Shown here: positions 1-8,610 of the stretch, piece after piece
Layout of the letters: every line of letters begins with the position of its first letter
Position numbering within the stretch: position 1 is the stretch's first letter
Assembly: GCA_017404125.1 (NCBI GenBank)
Contig: JAFRCZ010000028.1
Span: 1 to 16,355 of the forward strand
Reading direction: 5' to 3'
DNA length: 16,355 nt
Source: Methanobrevibacter sp.
GTDB lineage: Archaea; Methanobacteriota; Methanobacteria; Methanobacteriales; Methanobacteriaceae
Made by a program: the position numbers and the translations under genes
Notes under the pieces: model-generated
Databases searched by the model: none
What the model saw: the letters and a program-made list of their open reading frames with translations, nothing else
What the model was told of the DNA's origin: nothing

Positions 1-265
1 AAAAGACTATTTTTCTAATAAAAAAACTTCTAATATTTCTCTAAAAACCCTAAACTCTAAAAACCCTAAAAAAGACTATTTTTAAAAAATTTATATAAAA
101 TTACTTAAATTAATAAAGAAAATATTATTAAATACAAATATAATAATTATACATATCGATAGAATATTTTTTTAAATTAATTAAGATACAAGTATTCAAT
201 TTGATAATTTTAGATACAAATTATATATCAATCAAATATTATAAAAAATAGTTAATAGGGATAAA
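1..265. promoter_or_regulatory. Promoter and leader region of the adhesin operon
   Basis: This gene-free, very AT-rich stretch precedes the first adhesin-like gene. The best archaeal BRE/TATA match is at 84-97 (six A followed by TTTATATA). It would start transcription near 120 and give a leader of about 145 nt. A second candidate, TTATATAT at 221-228 behind ACAAA, would give a leader of only about 15 nt. The start codon at 266 has a weak ribosome binding site (AGGG at about 257-260). AGATACAA occurs twice, at 184-191 and 212-219, exactly 28 bp apart. Which TATA box is used cannot be decided from sequence alone. Confidence 0.55.
39..70. repeat. Perfect 16-bp tandem repeat, two copies
   Basis: CTCTAAAAACCCTAAA occurs at 39-54 and again immediately at 55-70, without mismatch. 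The array ends where the BRE/TATA element of the adhesin operon begins (84-97), separated only by the 14-mer AAAAGACTATTTTT at 70-83. That 14-mer is itself a second perfect copy of 1-14. The position is what one would expect for a regulator binding array, but no known operator is recognised. Confidence 0.8.
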
Positions 266-3200
266 ATGGGAAATAAAAGGATAATACTGATTTCTTTACT
301 ACTTTTAATAGCTATAATTAATGTGGGGGCAGCTGTAGCAAGTGAAGAAGTCATTATTGATGATAATATTGATACACTTCAAATAAGCGAGGTATCAAAC
401 AATGAAGAAATAGAACTTAGTCAAGGTTTTACAGAAGATCTTAGTGAAAATATTGATTCCAATGAATTAATTGATGATAACAAAGATTTGGATAGCTTAG
501 AATTGGAAGATGCAAATGAAGAAAAGGATAAGCTCACTTCATCAAGTGCAGAAGAAAATCAATTGTCTTCTACAATTGAAATTGATGGAAGTGCTTTTAA
601 CCAAATGAATAATCCAACAATTCAAGATGCGATAAACAGTGCACATGAAGGAGATACCATTATAATCACAGGCAAATCATATGAACACTGCCACTTCATA
701 ATAAATAAAAGATTAACAATCATAAGTGAAGTTGGAACTGTAATGAGTCCATGTACTAGCAATAGACGAGAATCTGGAACTTTAGGAATTTTCTATATCG
801 GCCCACAAGGAAGCGGGACAACAATACAAGGATTTACTCTAAATAATGCTTTGGATGATGATGAAATTGATGTATATAATATCCTAATCAGAGGTGCAAG
901 TGATGTTCAGATAATCAACTGTACCATAAACAATACCCCAAATGGAGATGGAATCAGAATAGAAAATGCAACTAACACAACAGTAAGGGATTCCATAGTA
1001 CGAAACTCCAAACATGGTATAAAAGTTATTGATTCTGAGCAAACCGCAATCATAAACAACAATATCACCAATAACACAATGAATGGAATAAATATAGACA
1101 TTGGTAACAATGACACTCTAATTAGAGACAATAACATTACTTACAACAGATTCAATGGAATCAATTTAACTTCAGCGGAATACGTTTACATCTTAAACAA
1201 TTTCATTGCATATAATCAGCATCTAGGCAGTGACAATAGGCAAAGCGGCCAAGGGGTTTATGTAAACTGCAATATTACAAAAATTGAAATCAAAGGGAAT
1301 TTCTTTAGGGAAAACGGATTATATGCAATATTAAATGATTATCGTGTAAGAAACATCGGAAACAATGCAGGAGACGACGATTTAGAAGTCATTGATAACA
1401 ATTATTTCATAGGAAATTCCTACAGCGAAGTGAGAGTGGCTTACACTGTCAAATATTTCTATAAGGAAGGAAAGGGTGAATTCGATTACGATAGCGAAAA
1501 TGATGTATACATTTATAATGAAGCGGGAACCGGTGATTGGGATGTAGATAGAACTATAGTTTATTTAAAATATGCATTTTTAAAAGAGGATACCCCATGT
1601 GGAACTACTTTATTTAAACCGAGCACTACATGGAGTAGAAATGACTATGAATTATCTGTCAGTGAAATAAGCCAAACCGAAAAAGGGGTCTACTCTGTAT
1701 CTATTGTAGATAAAAAAGGAAATGTGGCTACTGACTTAAGTTCAATCTATGTAATTTTCTACTTAAATAAAAACAATGATTATACAAATCCTCAAGATGG
1801 AGATGTCTATCAAATTGTTTTAATGCAGAATGGTACTGCAACTGTTAAATTCGCTGAAAAGGACTATCTGAAAACAGGAAATGTATTGCTTGCATGTTTC
1901 CCTGGAAAAAGCAATTACTATAAAGCTAACCCCTATGCTACTTTTAATATTTCTGATTCACAAATCCCTATTGACAGTCTTTCTACTAAAATAAGCATTT
2001 CAAATATGAATACATATCCAAATTCAGGAGCATACATAACTGCAATCTTAAAGGATTCAAAAGGAAATGCCTTATCAGGCCAAACCCTCACATTCAAGTT
2101 AAATGGAAAAACATACACTAGAACAACCGATTCAAAAGGCCAAGCTAAATTGCAGATTAAACTTGCAACTGCTAAAACATATGTTTTAACAGCCCGTTTT
2201 GCTGGAAAAGGAGGATACAATAAAAGCAGTGCAAAAGCAACTATAACCGTTAAAAAGCAAAACCAAAAAATTGTAAGTTCCAATAAGGTATTTGCACCGA
2301 AATCTGTAGATTACTTCCAAATAACATTAAAGAATTCTGCAAATAAAATCATTGCAGGCAAAAAAGTGACAATCAAAGTAGGCACTAAAACCTATACAAA
2401 AACAACAAATAAGAAAGGAGTAATCAAGCTAAAAATCAGCATAGCCAAAAAAGGCACTTACAAAGTCACAATCAAATCAAAAGCAACAACCAGATACAAT
2501 GCTATAACAAAAACAAATACAATTACAATAAAGGCACTTAATCAAAAAATAAGTAGTGCCAATAAGGTATTTGCACCAAGCAGTGTAAACTATTACAGCA
2601 TTACAGTTAAAGACCAAAACAACAAAGTTCTTGCAGGTAAAAAAGTGACAATCAAAGTAGGCACAAAGACATACAACAAGAAAACCAATAAAAAAGGAAT
2701 AATTAAACTTAAAATTAATTTATCCAAAAAAGGCACTTACAAAGTCACAATCAAGTCTGAAAAAACAAGCAAATACAATGCTAAGACAAAAACCAACAAA
2801 ATTACAATAAAAGCACTTAATCAGAAAATTACAAGTTCAAATAAAAAGTATTTGCCTAAAGCTGGAAAATATTACAGCATTACCCTTAAAGATCAAAACA
2901 ATAAGGCGATTGCAGGAAAAACAGTGAAATTTACAATAAATTCCAAAACATACAGCGTTAAAACCAATAAAAATGGAGTGGCTAAATTAAAGATTAACTT
3001 AGCTAATGCTAAAGTATATAATTTAAAAATATACTCCCCTAAAACCAAGCAATACAATGCAATCACTAAAACCAATAAAATCACTATTGAAAAGGGAATC
3101 CCTAGTTTAGTCAGTTACAATAGAACTTTTGCACAGAATTCCGATTCAGAGTACTTGGTTTATTTGAAAGATTTTAATGGAAAGGCAATAGCTAATGGAA

Positions 3201-4732
3201 ATCTAAGCTTCTCAATAAATGGAAATAACTATAGCTCATTAACAGACAATGAGGGAATGGCGAAACTAATAATTAACTTAAAAGAAGCTAAAGACTATCC
3301 AATAACAATCAATTTCCTAGGAAACCAATTAAACAAAGGAATAAATAGAACCAATGCAATTAAAATAATTGAAGGAACTGATATCAGCTTTATTGATGAA
3401 GGACTTCCAAATAAGGAAATTCAAAGGATTATAGACAATAGCCCAGAAGGAAATGTTGTAGAGTTCTTAGGAGAAAAATATAATAACGTTAAATTAAGCA
3501 TTAATAAGCCATTGACTATTGTTTCTGATGATCTAACTGTTTTGACTGGCTGTGCAAATAGCCCTGTGATAAGGATAAATTCTGACCATGTTAATTTAAA
3601 CAATCTAATAATCCTTGCAAATTCCAAAACCGGAGAATCTGACGGCATTGTAGTTGAAAATTCAAATTATGTAAATATTGTCAATAATATCGTTAACAAT
3701 ACATTGGATGAAAGCAAAATAGCTGATTATGACAATGGAAGCACATTATTGCCAGGATATGGAATTAACATTAAAAACAGCACCCACATAAACATTATCA
3801 ATAATACTGTAAATAACTTTGAAAGCGGAATATATTCAGAATACAGCGATAATTTAACTATTGCAGCAAACGAAATCCGATTGAACAATTACGGCATTAA
3901 ATATGGATTTGGAACTGCAAACTCTGAAATTGCAGATAACACAATTATTGACAACATCGGCTGGTATGTGACAGATGTCCCTGAAGGTCCAAGAGGATAT
4001 GGAATATTCCTCAATAACTCTGCAGTAAACATTACAATAGAGCAAAACAATATCAGCAACAATTATTTGGGAATTTCAATTGATGCAAACAACAGTACTG
4101 GAATTGTGATTATAAGCAATTTGATTGCAGACAATGCATTAGAGGGAATCAGATTCAATGCACCATATGATTTGGCTGAAGAAGCTGTCGAACCTGTTGT
4201 AACAGACAATGCAGTTTATAGAAATGCTGAAGGTCCAAGCTTATGGATCCTTGGTGAAATGAGTGCAAACCCTATGGGAATCTATGGTCCTGGAGAATTC
4301 AATCCAGACTTGCAGTTAAAGATAGACCCTAACTGGTATGGTACAAACACCTTAAGAACCTGGGATGAGGAAAGCGGAACTGTTGGTGTTGGTACAATGT
4401 GCCCAAGAATTCAAACAAGCACTATTCGCTTCAACATTACCGAGGGGGGAAGCCCTGGAACCTATCAAATCAATTTCTATAAAAACGGAGAATTGGCAAC
4501 CAACCTTGCTACATTTGACATGTACGCTACCTTAAACTATGGCAGCGACAAGCAAATAGAAGTTCATTTCGATGTAATAGGCGGTACAGCAACATTCAGT
4601 TTTGATAAGGAAAACTTTTTAGAAAGTGGAAATAACATTAAATTCTCAGTAGGCTCTTTGATTAACGTCAGCTTTAGAACATATGATGTAATCTTAACTT
4701 ATAATGTCACAGATGATAAAATCCCCGCTTAA
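266..4732 (+). CDS. Adhesin-like protein, beta-helix / Ig-like stack / beta-helix
   Basis: A predicted secreted cell-surface protein of 1488 aa. A basic N-terminus and hydrophobic segment (residues 4-25, ending AAVAS) form a signal peptide, followed by an acidic low-complexity stretch (about 27-100). A first right-handed parallel beta-helix (about 109-385) has Asn-rich rungs such as NNNITNNT and a NosD/pectate-lyase-like repeat pattern. A beta-sandwich-like segment follows (about 390-570). Five Ig-like repeats of about 93 residues (about 573-1036) are Lys-rich and carry the pattern GKxxxxKxxxKTYxxxTNKxGxxKLKI. A second beta-helix (about 1037-1340) and a second beta-sandwich-like segment (about 1345-1488) complete it. 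Many N-x-S/T sequons are present. I see no LPxTG motif, C-terminal membrane anchor or recognisable pseudomurein-binding repeat. Adhesin-like proteins of this build are abundant in Methanobrevibacter; the ligand is unknown. The gene is followed after 21 bp by a second such gene. Confidence 0.9.
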   Translation: MGNKRIILISLLLLIAIINVGAAVASEEVIIDDNIDTLQISEVSNNEEIELSQGFTEDLSENIDSNELIDDNKDLDSLELEDANEEKDKLTSSSAEENQLSSTIEIDGSAFNQMNNPTIQDAINSAHEGDTIIITGKSYEHCHFIINKRLTIISEVGTVMSPCTSNRRESGTLGIFYIGPQGSGTTIQGFTLNNALDDDEIDVYNILIRGASDVQIINCTINNTPNGDGIRIENATNTTVRDSIVRNSKHGIKVIDSEQTAIINNNITNNTMNGINIDIGNNDTLIRDNNITYNRFNGINLTSAEYVYILNNFIAYNQHLGSDNRQSGQGVYVNCNITKIEIKGNFFRENGLYAILNDYRVRNIGNNAGDDDLEVIDNNYFIGNSYSEVRVAYTVKYFYKEGKGEFDYDSENDVYIYNEAGTGDWDVDRTIVYLKYAFLKEDTPCGTTLFKPSTTWSRNDYELSVSEISQTEKGVYSVSIVDKKGNVATDLSSIYVIFYLNKNNDYTNPQDGDVYQIVLMQNGTATVKFAEKDYLKTGNVLLACFPGKSNYYKANPYATFNISDSQIPIDSLSTKISISNMNTYPNSGAYITAILKDSKGNALSGQTLTFKLNGKTYTRTTDSKGQAKLQIKLATAKTYVLTARFAGKGGYNKSSAKATITVKKQNQKIVSSNKVFAPKSVDYFQITLKNSANKIIAGKKVTIKVGTKTYTKTTNKKGVIKLKISIAKKGTYKVTIKSKATTRYNAITKTNTITIKALNQKISSANKVFAPSSVNYYSITVKDQNNKVLAGKKVTIKVGTKTYNKKTNKKGIIKLKINLSKKGTYKVTIKSEKTSKYNAKTKTNKITIKALNQKITSSNKKYLPKAGKYYSITLKDQNNKAIAGKTVKFTINSKTYSVKTNKNGVAKLKINLANAKVYNLKIYSPKTKQYNAITKTNKITIEKGIPSLVSYNRTFAQNSDSEYLVYLKDFNGKAIANGNLSFSINGNNYSSLTDNEGMAKLIINLKEAKDYPITINFLGNQLNKGINRTNAIKIIEGTDISFIDEGLPNKEIQRIIDNSPEGNVVEFLGEKYNNVKLSINKPLTIVSDDLTVLTGCANSPVIRINSDHVNLNNLIILANSKTGESDGIVVENSNYVNIVNNIVNNTLDESKIADYDNGSTLLPGYGINIKNSTHINIINNTVNNFESGIYSEYSDNLTIAANEIRLNNYGIKYGFGTANSEIADNTIIDNIGWYVTDVPEGPRGYGIFLNNSAVNITIEQNNISNNYLGISIDANNSTGIVIISNLIADNALEGIRFNAPYDLAEEAVEPVVTDNAVYRNAEGPSLWILGEMSANPMGIYGPGEFNPDLQLKIDPNWYGTNTLRTWDEESGTVGVGTMCPRIQTSTIRFNITEGGSPGTYQINFYKNGELATNLATFDMYATLNYGSDKQIEVHFDVIGGTATFSFDKENFLESGNNIKFSVGSLINVSFRTYDVILTYNVTDDKIPA
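1981..3374 (+). repeat. Five Ig-like protein repeats, about 279-bp period
   Basis: Five consecutive copies of an Ig-like module lie inside the first adhesin gene. Landmarks in copies 2, 3 and 4 (AATAAGGTATTTGCACC and its variant) fall at 2282, 2561 and 2840, exactly 279 bp (93 codons) apart. Copies 2 and 3 also share long identical DNA runs (2360-2385 with 2639-2664, and 2445-2475 with 2724-2754). Copies 1 and 5 are more diverged. Such arrays can change length by recombination without breaking the frame. Confidence 0.85.
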
Positions 4733-4753
4733 ATTTATTAGGTAGTGAAATTT

Positions 4754-7690
4754 ATGAAAAGAAATTTGAACAAAAAGCTGATAGCAATATCATTATTTAT
4801 CATTTTAATTTTAAGTTTAGGTATAGCATCAGCTTCTAATGTGGATTATTCAAATGATTATTCTATAGATAGCCCTATAGGTAGTTCTATTGATAATTCT
4901 ATTGATAATTCTATTGATAATTCCATTGGAAACAATGAATTATCACAAGAAAATAGTTTGAATGAAGTTCAAGATGATTCAAACAGTCATGATGAAGTTT
5001 TAGATGCGGATTTAGACTTCAAATTAGAAAATAAATTGGAATCAGGAAACAATGCATTAAGTTTTAATGATATTCAAAATTTAGTTGACAAGGCTAAAGA
5101 AAAGGATACTATACAACTTAATGGAGAATACATGGGAAATTCCAACCCTATAATAATCAATAAAACCATAACCCTCAAAGGAACCGGTTCTACAGTATTG
5201 GATGGACAATATTTATCCGAAATATTGGAAATCAATGCTGCAGGAGTGGTTATAGATAATATAAGATTCGTTAAATCCAAAGGACTTGGAGTTGATGCAA
5301 AAAATAATGGAATAACTATAAAAAACTGTAACTTTGAAGACTGCATTGACGGAGAGTTAGGTTCAGCATTATCCTGTACAGGAAATTACATGTCCATTTT
5401 AAACTCTAATTTTACAAATAACATTGCAAATAAATCAAGTTGCCACCACACAGACGGTGCAGCTATACGCATAATTGGAAATAATGCCCTAATCGATAAT
5501 TGTAATTTTATTAACAATAGTGGGTATAATTATGAAACTGCATCTTCAGGAGGAGCAATATTCCTAAAAGGAAATAATTGTACTATTAGCAACTCCAATT
5601 TTATAAATAACTCCGCTACAGCTAAATGGGGATGGGATTTGCATAGTATTGAAGAGACCTACTTGGCAGAAGGATATGGTGGGGCTATCTATTGGTGTGG
5701 AGATAATGGAAAAATTGTCAATTCATCATTTGTTAATGGAATAACCCACACAGACGGAGGTGCATTATACTTTAAAGGATCAAAAAATTGTTCAATAAGC
5801 AATTGTAGTTTTAAGGATAACTTTGGTATATCCAGTGGAGGTGCCATATACTTAGGTCCGGGAACTCGAGACTTTTTAATCTATGGCTGTGAATTTATTA
5901 ATAATGCCCTCTCTGGTTTAGACAGCCTTATTATGCCATATACTCCTTTAGGTTCTGATATTTATGGATACACTAATGTTTATAATACCCTTATAAAAGA
6001 CTCTGTTTTCATAAATACTAATGGAAGTTCAATCTATTATACTGGATCCAATTTAACCATAGAAAACTCAATATTGATAAATCAAATCTTAAACAACTCA
6101 ATAGTCTATAAAAATGGAAGCTTAAATAATATCTATTGGGGAATTGACTTTAATTCACGTGAAGAAATAGTGGAAAAAGAATTAATTTGCTTGGATGGAG
6201 AATACGTTTCACCAGAAAATTGGATTAATTTAAAAATCGATGGCCCAGATGCACTTGATGAAAAAGGAAATTATGAATATGATCTATACTATGTTTTAAA
6301 TGATGGTTCTATCTACAATTCACTACCTAAACTTAATATCAAATTAGAAAATAATGCAGAAAATGATATTCCATCCAATTTGACATTGCTATCTAACATT
6401 ATATTCAATTATACCTTTAAACAGGCATTCAATGATACTGTATACATTATGGATGAATGTGACAATGTTGTCTTAACAAAAAACATAGTTTGCGGTTATG
6501 TTTATCCAAACAATACAGGAAATGATACAAAAGACCTTCAAGATGCAATCAATAGCGCTAAAGATGGCTTCATCATTATAATAGATAGGGATTACTCCAT
6601 TGACACTGTAACCATTGACAAAAATATAAGCATTACAGGCAATGACCTGGGCAGAATCCAATCAAAAAATGATAATGTTCTCTTTAAAATTGCATCAAAG
6701 TCTGAAAATCCTGATTTAGATTATGTGATTATTTCAAACCTATGCTTCTACCTTAAGAATGGAGCTGTTTTAGTCCAAGCATATGGAATCGACAGTGAAA
6801 ACCAAGACTACCTCAATATTTCATCAATAACTATAGATAACAATAGCATCAATAGAAATGACGATGATGTAATTGGGGAGTCCATTACTGTTTTAGAAAT
6901 AATGGCTAATAGGCCTAACCCAATATGCAGTGACATTAAACTAACTAACAACAATATTGATGAAGGAATAAAAACAATCAGTTTCACTATCAATAACGAA
7001 AGCGGTAATGATGTGATAATCAACAAAACCAATATAACTGATAATCAAAACAATGATACAAACTCAAGCAATAGCTCTGATGACAATTCAACTAAGCCTG
7101 TTGTATCAAAATCATCAACAAAGATTACAGTTAGTTCCATGACAACCACTACTGTCTATAGCAAAGATGGAAAAATTGGAAAATATCTTAAAATCAAATT
7201 AACTGACAGTAAAGGCAATGCATTGTCCAAAAAAAAGATAAAGATTGGATTCAATGCAAAGCTTTACACATTGACAACAAACAAGAATGGATTTGCGAAA
7301 CTGCAAATAAACCTTGCTAAAAAAGGAACATATACCGCATCAATTTGTTTTATTGGTGATGATAAATATAATGGATCATTTGCAGTTAGAAAGATAACTG
7401 TTAAAGCGCAAAAAGCTAAATTAACCGTTTCCAAAAAAACTTATAAGCTTAAAAGCAAAAAGAAATACTTGATTGCAAGCTTTAAAACAGCAAAAGGAAA
7501 AGCAATAGCTGGCAAAAAATTAACTTTCAGGATAAATGGAAAAACTTACACAGCAAAAACCAATAAAAAAGGTATTGCAAAAGTTAAAGTAAAATTATCT
7601 AAAAAGAAAACTTACAGCTTTACTGTAAAATTTGCTGGAGACAATACTTTTGCTAAAATTAGTAAAAAATCAAAAGTTGTTGTTAAATAA
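4754..7690 (+). CDS. Adhesin-like protein with Pmp-like GGA rungs and C-terminal Ig-like domains
   Basis: A predicted secreted surface protein of 978 aa. A signal peptide (about 1-28, ending GIASAS) is followed by an acidic, repetitive stretch with S-I-D-N tetrapeptides (about 36-60). A beta-helix (about 98-430) has at least four GGA(I/L) turns (GGAIFLKG, GGAIYWCG, GGALYFKG, GGAIYLGP) paired with NxNFINN rungs, resembling polymorphic outer membrane protein repeats. A second helix-like segment starts with a repeated lead module (about 590-770). A Ser/Asn/Thr linker (about 766-793) leads to two Lys-rich Ig-like domains (about 795-978). No anchor motif is visible. An in-frame GTG lies at 4745, but AGGT at 4740-4743 sits 10 nt before the ATG at 4754 and only 1 nt before the GTG, so I prefer the ATG. 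The gene is probably co-transcribed with the preceding adhesin gene. Confidence 0.88.
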   Translation: MKRNLNKKLIAISLFIILILSLGIASASNVDYSNDYSIDSPIGSSIDNSIDNSIDNSIGNNELSQENSLNEVQDDSNSHDEVLDADLDFKLENKLESGNNALSFNDIQNLVDKAKEKDTIQLNGEYMGNSNPIIINKTITLKGTGSTVLDGQYLSEILEINAAGVVIDNIRFVKSKGLGVDAKNNGITIKNCNFEDCIDGELGSALSCTGNYMSILNSNFTNNIANKSSCHHTDGAAIRIIGNNALIDNCNFINNSGYNYETASSGGAIFLKGNNCTISNSNFINNSATAKWGWDLHSIEETYLAEGYGGAIYWCGDNGKIVNSSFVNGITHTDGGALYFKGSKNCSISNCSFKDNFGISSGGAIYLGPGTRDFLIYGCEFINNALSGLDSLIMPYTPLGSDIYGYTNVYNTLIKDSVFINTNGSSIYYTGSNLTIENSILINQILNNSIVYKNGSLNNIYWGIDFNSREEIVEKELICLDGEYVSPENWINLKIDGPDALDEKGNYEYDLYYVLNDGSIYNSLPKLNIKLENNAENDIPSNLTLLSNIIFNYTFKQAFNDTVYIMDECDNVVLTKNIVCGYVYPNNTGNDTKDLQDAINSAKDGFIIIIDRDYSIDTVTIDKNISITGNDLGRIQSKNDNVLFKIASKSENPDLDYVIISNLCFYLKNGAVLVQAYGIDSENQDYLNISSITIDNNSINRNDDDVIGESITVLEIMANRPNPICSDIKLTNNNIDEGIKTISFTINNESGNDVIINKTNITDNQNNDTNSSNSSDDNSTKPVVSKSSTKITVSSMTTTTVYSKDGKIGKYLKIKLTDSKGNALSKKKIKIGFNAKLYTLTTNKNGFAKLQINLAKKGTYTASICFIGDDKYNGSFAVRKITVKAQKAKLTVSKKTYKLKSKKKYLIASFKTAKGKAIAGKKLTFRINGKTYTAKTNKKGIAKVKVKLSKKKTYSFTVKFAGDNTFAKISKKSKVVVK
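4861..4932 (+). repeat. 12-bp tandem repeat inside the second adhesin gene
   Basis: Six consecutive 12-bp units, with three perfect copies of TTCTATTGATAA at 4885-4896, 4897-4908 and 4909-4920. They are flanked by degenerate copies at 4861-4884 and 4921-4932. They encode the (S-I-D-N) tetrapeptides just behind the signal peptide. A gain or loss of units keeps the reading frame. Confidence 0.9.
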
Positions 7691-7706
7691 AATGTTGAAG
7701 GAATAT

Positions 7707-7807
7707 AAAAAATATTTTTTATTAAAAGGATTTGAATTAAATCCTTTTTCTATTTTTTTTAATAAATCCTTTTTCTATTTTTTTTAATAAATCCTTTTTC
7801 TATTTTT
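7707..7807 (+). terminator. Terminator zone of the adhesin operon with triplicated 25-bp unit
   Basis: Seventeen bases after the stop codon begins a loopless palindrome of six A, TA and six T (7707-7720). Next comes a perfect 10-bp stem, AAAAGGATTT (7724-7733) and AAATCCTTTT (7739-7748), with a GAATT loop, followed by a T-rich tract. The 3' arm plus T-tract forms a 25-bp unit that starts at 7739, 7764 and 7789, giving three copies. Archaeal RNA polymerase terminates at oligo-U tracts, so this is a strong, redundant terminator. Confidence 0.8.
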
Positions 7808-7859
7808 TTAAGTTCTATTAATTAAAGAAAAAATAAAGAAATTGGAAATAAAAAATAAA

Positions 7860-7931
7860 AAAATAGTAAATAATCTGTAAAAAAAAGAAAATAAAAAAAG
7901 AAAGAATGAAAAAAAGAAAATAAAAAAATAA
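7860..7931 (-). terminator. Poly-U termination region of the methyltransferase gene
   Basis: Read on the minus strand, the 70 bases after the methyltransferase stop codon contain several runs of six to eight T separated by one to three other bases. This is typical of archaeal oligo-T termination. No hairpin is evident. Together with the adhesin terminator it separates two convergent transcription units. Confidence 0.6.
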
Positions 7932-8543
7932 CTATTTTTGGAAAAGGATTAAATAATGAGACTTACCTTGAGGAATATCCTCACCACAATCTGGATTCAA
8001 TGAGAACAAGCTCATTTCATGTTCCTTAAAGACTTCTTCCAAATCTTCTGGACTGCTTCTTACAGTAAAAGGAGGGCCATGTTTTGCTTCCTGTTTCTTA
8101 TAGTCCATGATAGCTATTTTTCCACCCGGCTTGAGAATTCTTTTAAGCTCTTCAATAGCTTCGTCCATTCTTCTGGTTGCCTTAAATCCATGCCATACAT
8201 TGATTAAAAGAATCATGTCAACAACATCATCTTCCAAATCAATATGATCTGCAATATCTGCACAGATTGGAATTAAGTTATCATATCCCTTTTCATCTGC
8301 AGCTTTTTGAAGGTCTTCAATTGAAGGCTCATAGATGTCAACTGCATAGATTGTTGCATCATCATCCATTATTTCAACCGCTTCAAGTGCAGCATGCCCA
8401 TCACCGCATCCTGCATCCATAAATACCTCATTTCCATTAAGGTTCAATTCCATAATAATGTCATGAGCATTCAAAAATGACTCGCTTGACCTACCTTGAA
8501 TACGATGTCCATTGGCAGGTAAGAGGCCTGTTTTATTTCCCAT
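7932..8543 (-). CDS. Class I SAM-dependent methyltransferase, substrate unknown
   Basis: A 203-aa cytoplasmic enzyme with a Rossmann-type methyltransferase fold. The SAM-binding motif I is FMDAGCGDGH (41-50). The acidic residue binding the SAM ribose is probably D69 in AVDIY. A D96 (ADI) contact follows, and the LKPGG turn (137-141) precedes the later strand. The overall pattern is UbiE/ArsM-like, but the protein is short and lacks the Cys set expected of an arsenite methyltransferase, so the substrate stays open. The start codon is supported by a perfect GGTGAT ribosome binding site (8549-8554) 5 nt upstream. It lies 190 bp downstream of the FmdE-family gene on the same strand and may be the last gene of the importer run. 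Confidence 0.85.
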   Translation of the reverse strand: MGNKTGLLPANGHRIQGRSSESFLNAHDIIMELNLNGNEVFMDAGCGDGHAALEAVEIMDDDATIYAVDIYEPSIEDLQKAADEKGYDNLIPICADIADHIDLEDDVVDMILLINVWHGFKATRRMDEAIEELKRILKPGGKIAIMDYKKQEAKHGPPFTVRSSPEDLEEVFKEHEMSLFSLNPDCGEDIPQGKSHYLILFQK

Positions 8544-8610
8544 AAATAATCACCATTTAAATTAATAGATTTACATAAAAGTTATAGAATAATTAATCAT
8601 TATTTTAATT

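Noticed and set aside
39..70. Telomere-like CCCTAAA repeat
   Set aside because: CCCTAAA equals the plant telomere unit, but here it occurs only as part of a 16-bp dimer in an archaeal promoter. The resemblance is coincidental.
907..4045. Open frames antisense to the first adhesin gene
   Set aside because: They arise from the Asn/Ile/Lys-rich repeats read backwards, giving hydrophobic low-complexity proteins without ribosome binding sites.
4745..4753. GTG start for the second adhesin
   Set aside because: The ribosome binding site AGGT is 1 nt from this GTG but 10 nt from the ATG at 4754; the signal peptide also begins more naturally at the ATG.
266..7690. One adhesin gene split by a frameshift or stop codon
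   Set aside because: The second gene has its own ribosome binding site, start codon and complete signal peptide, so these are two genes.
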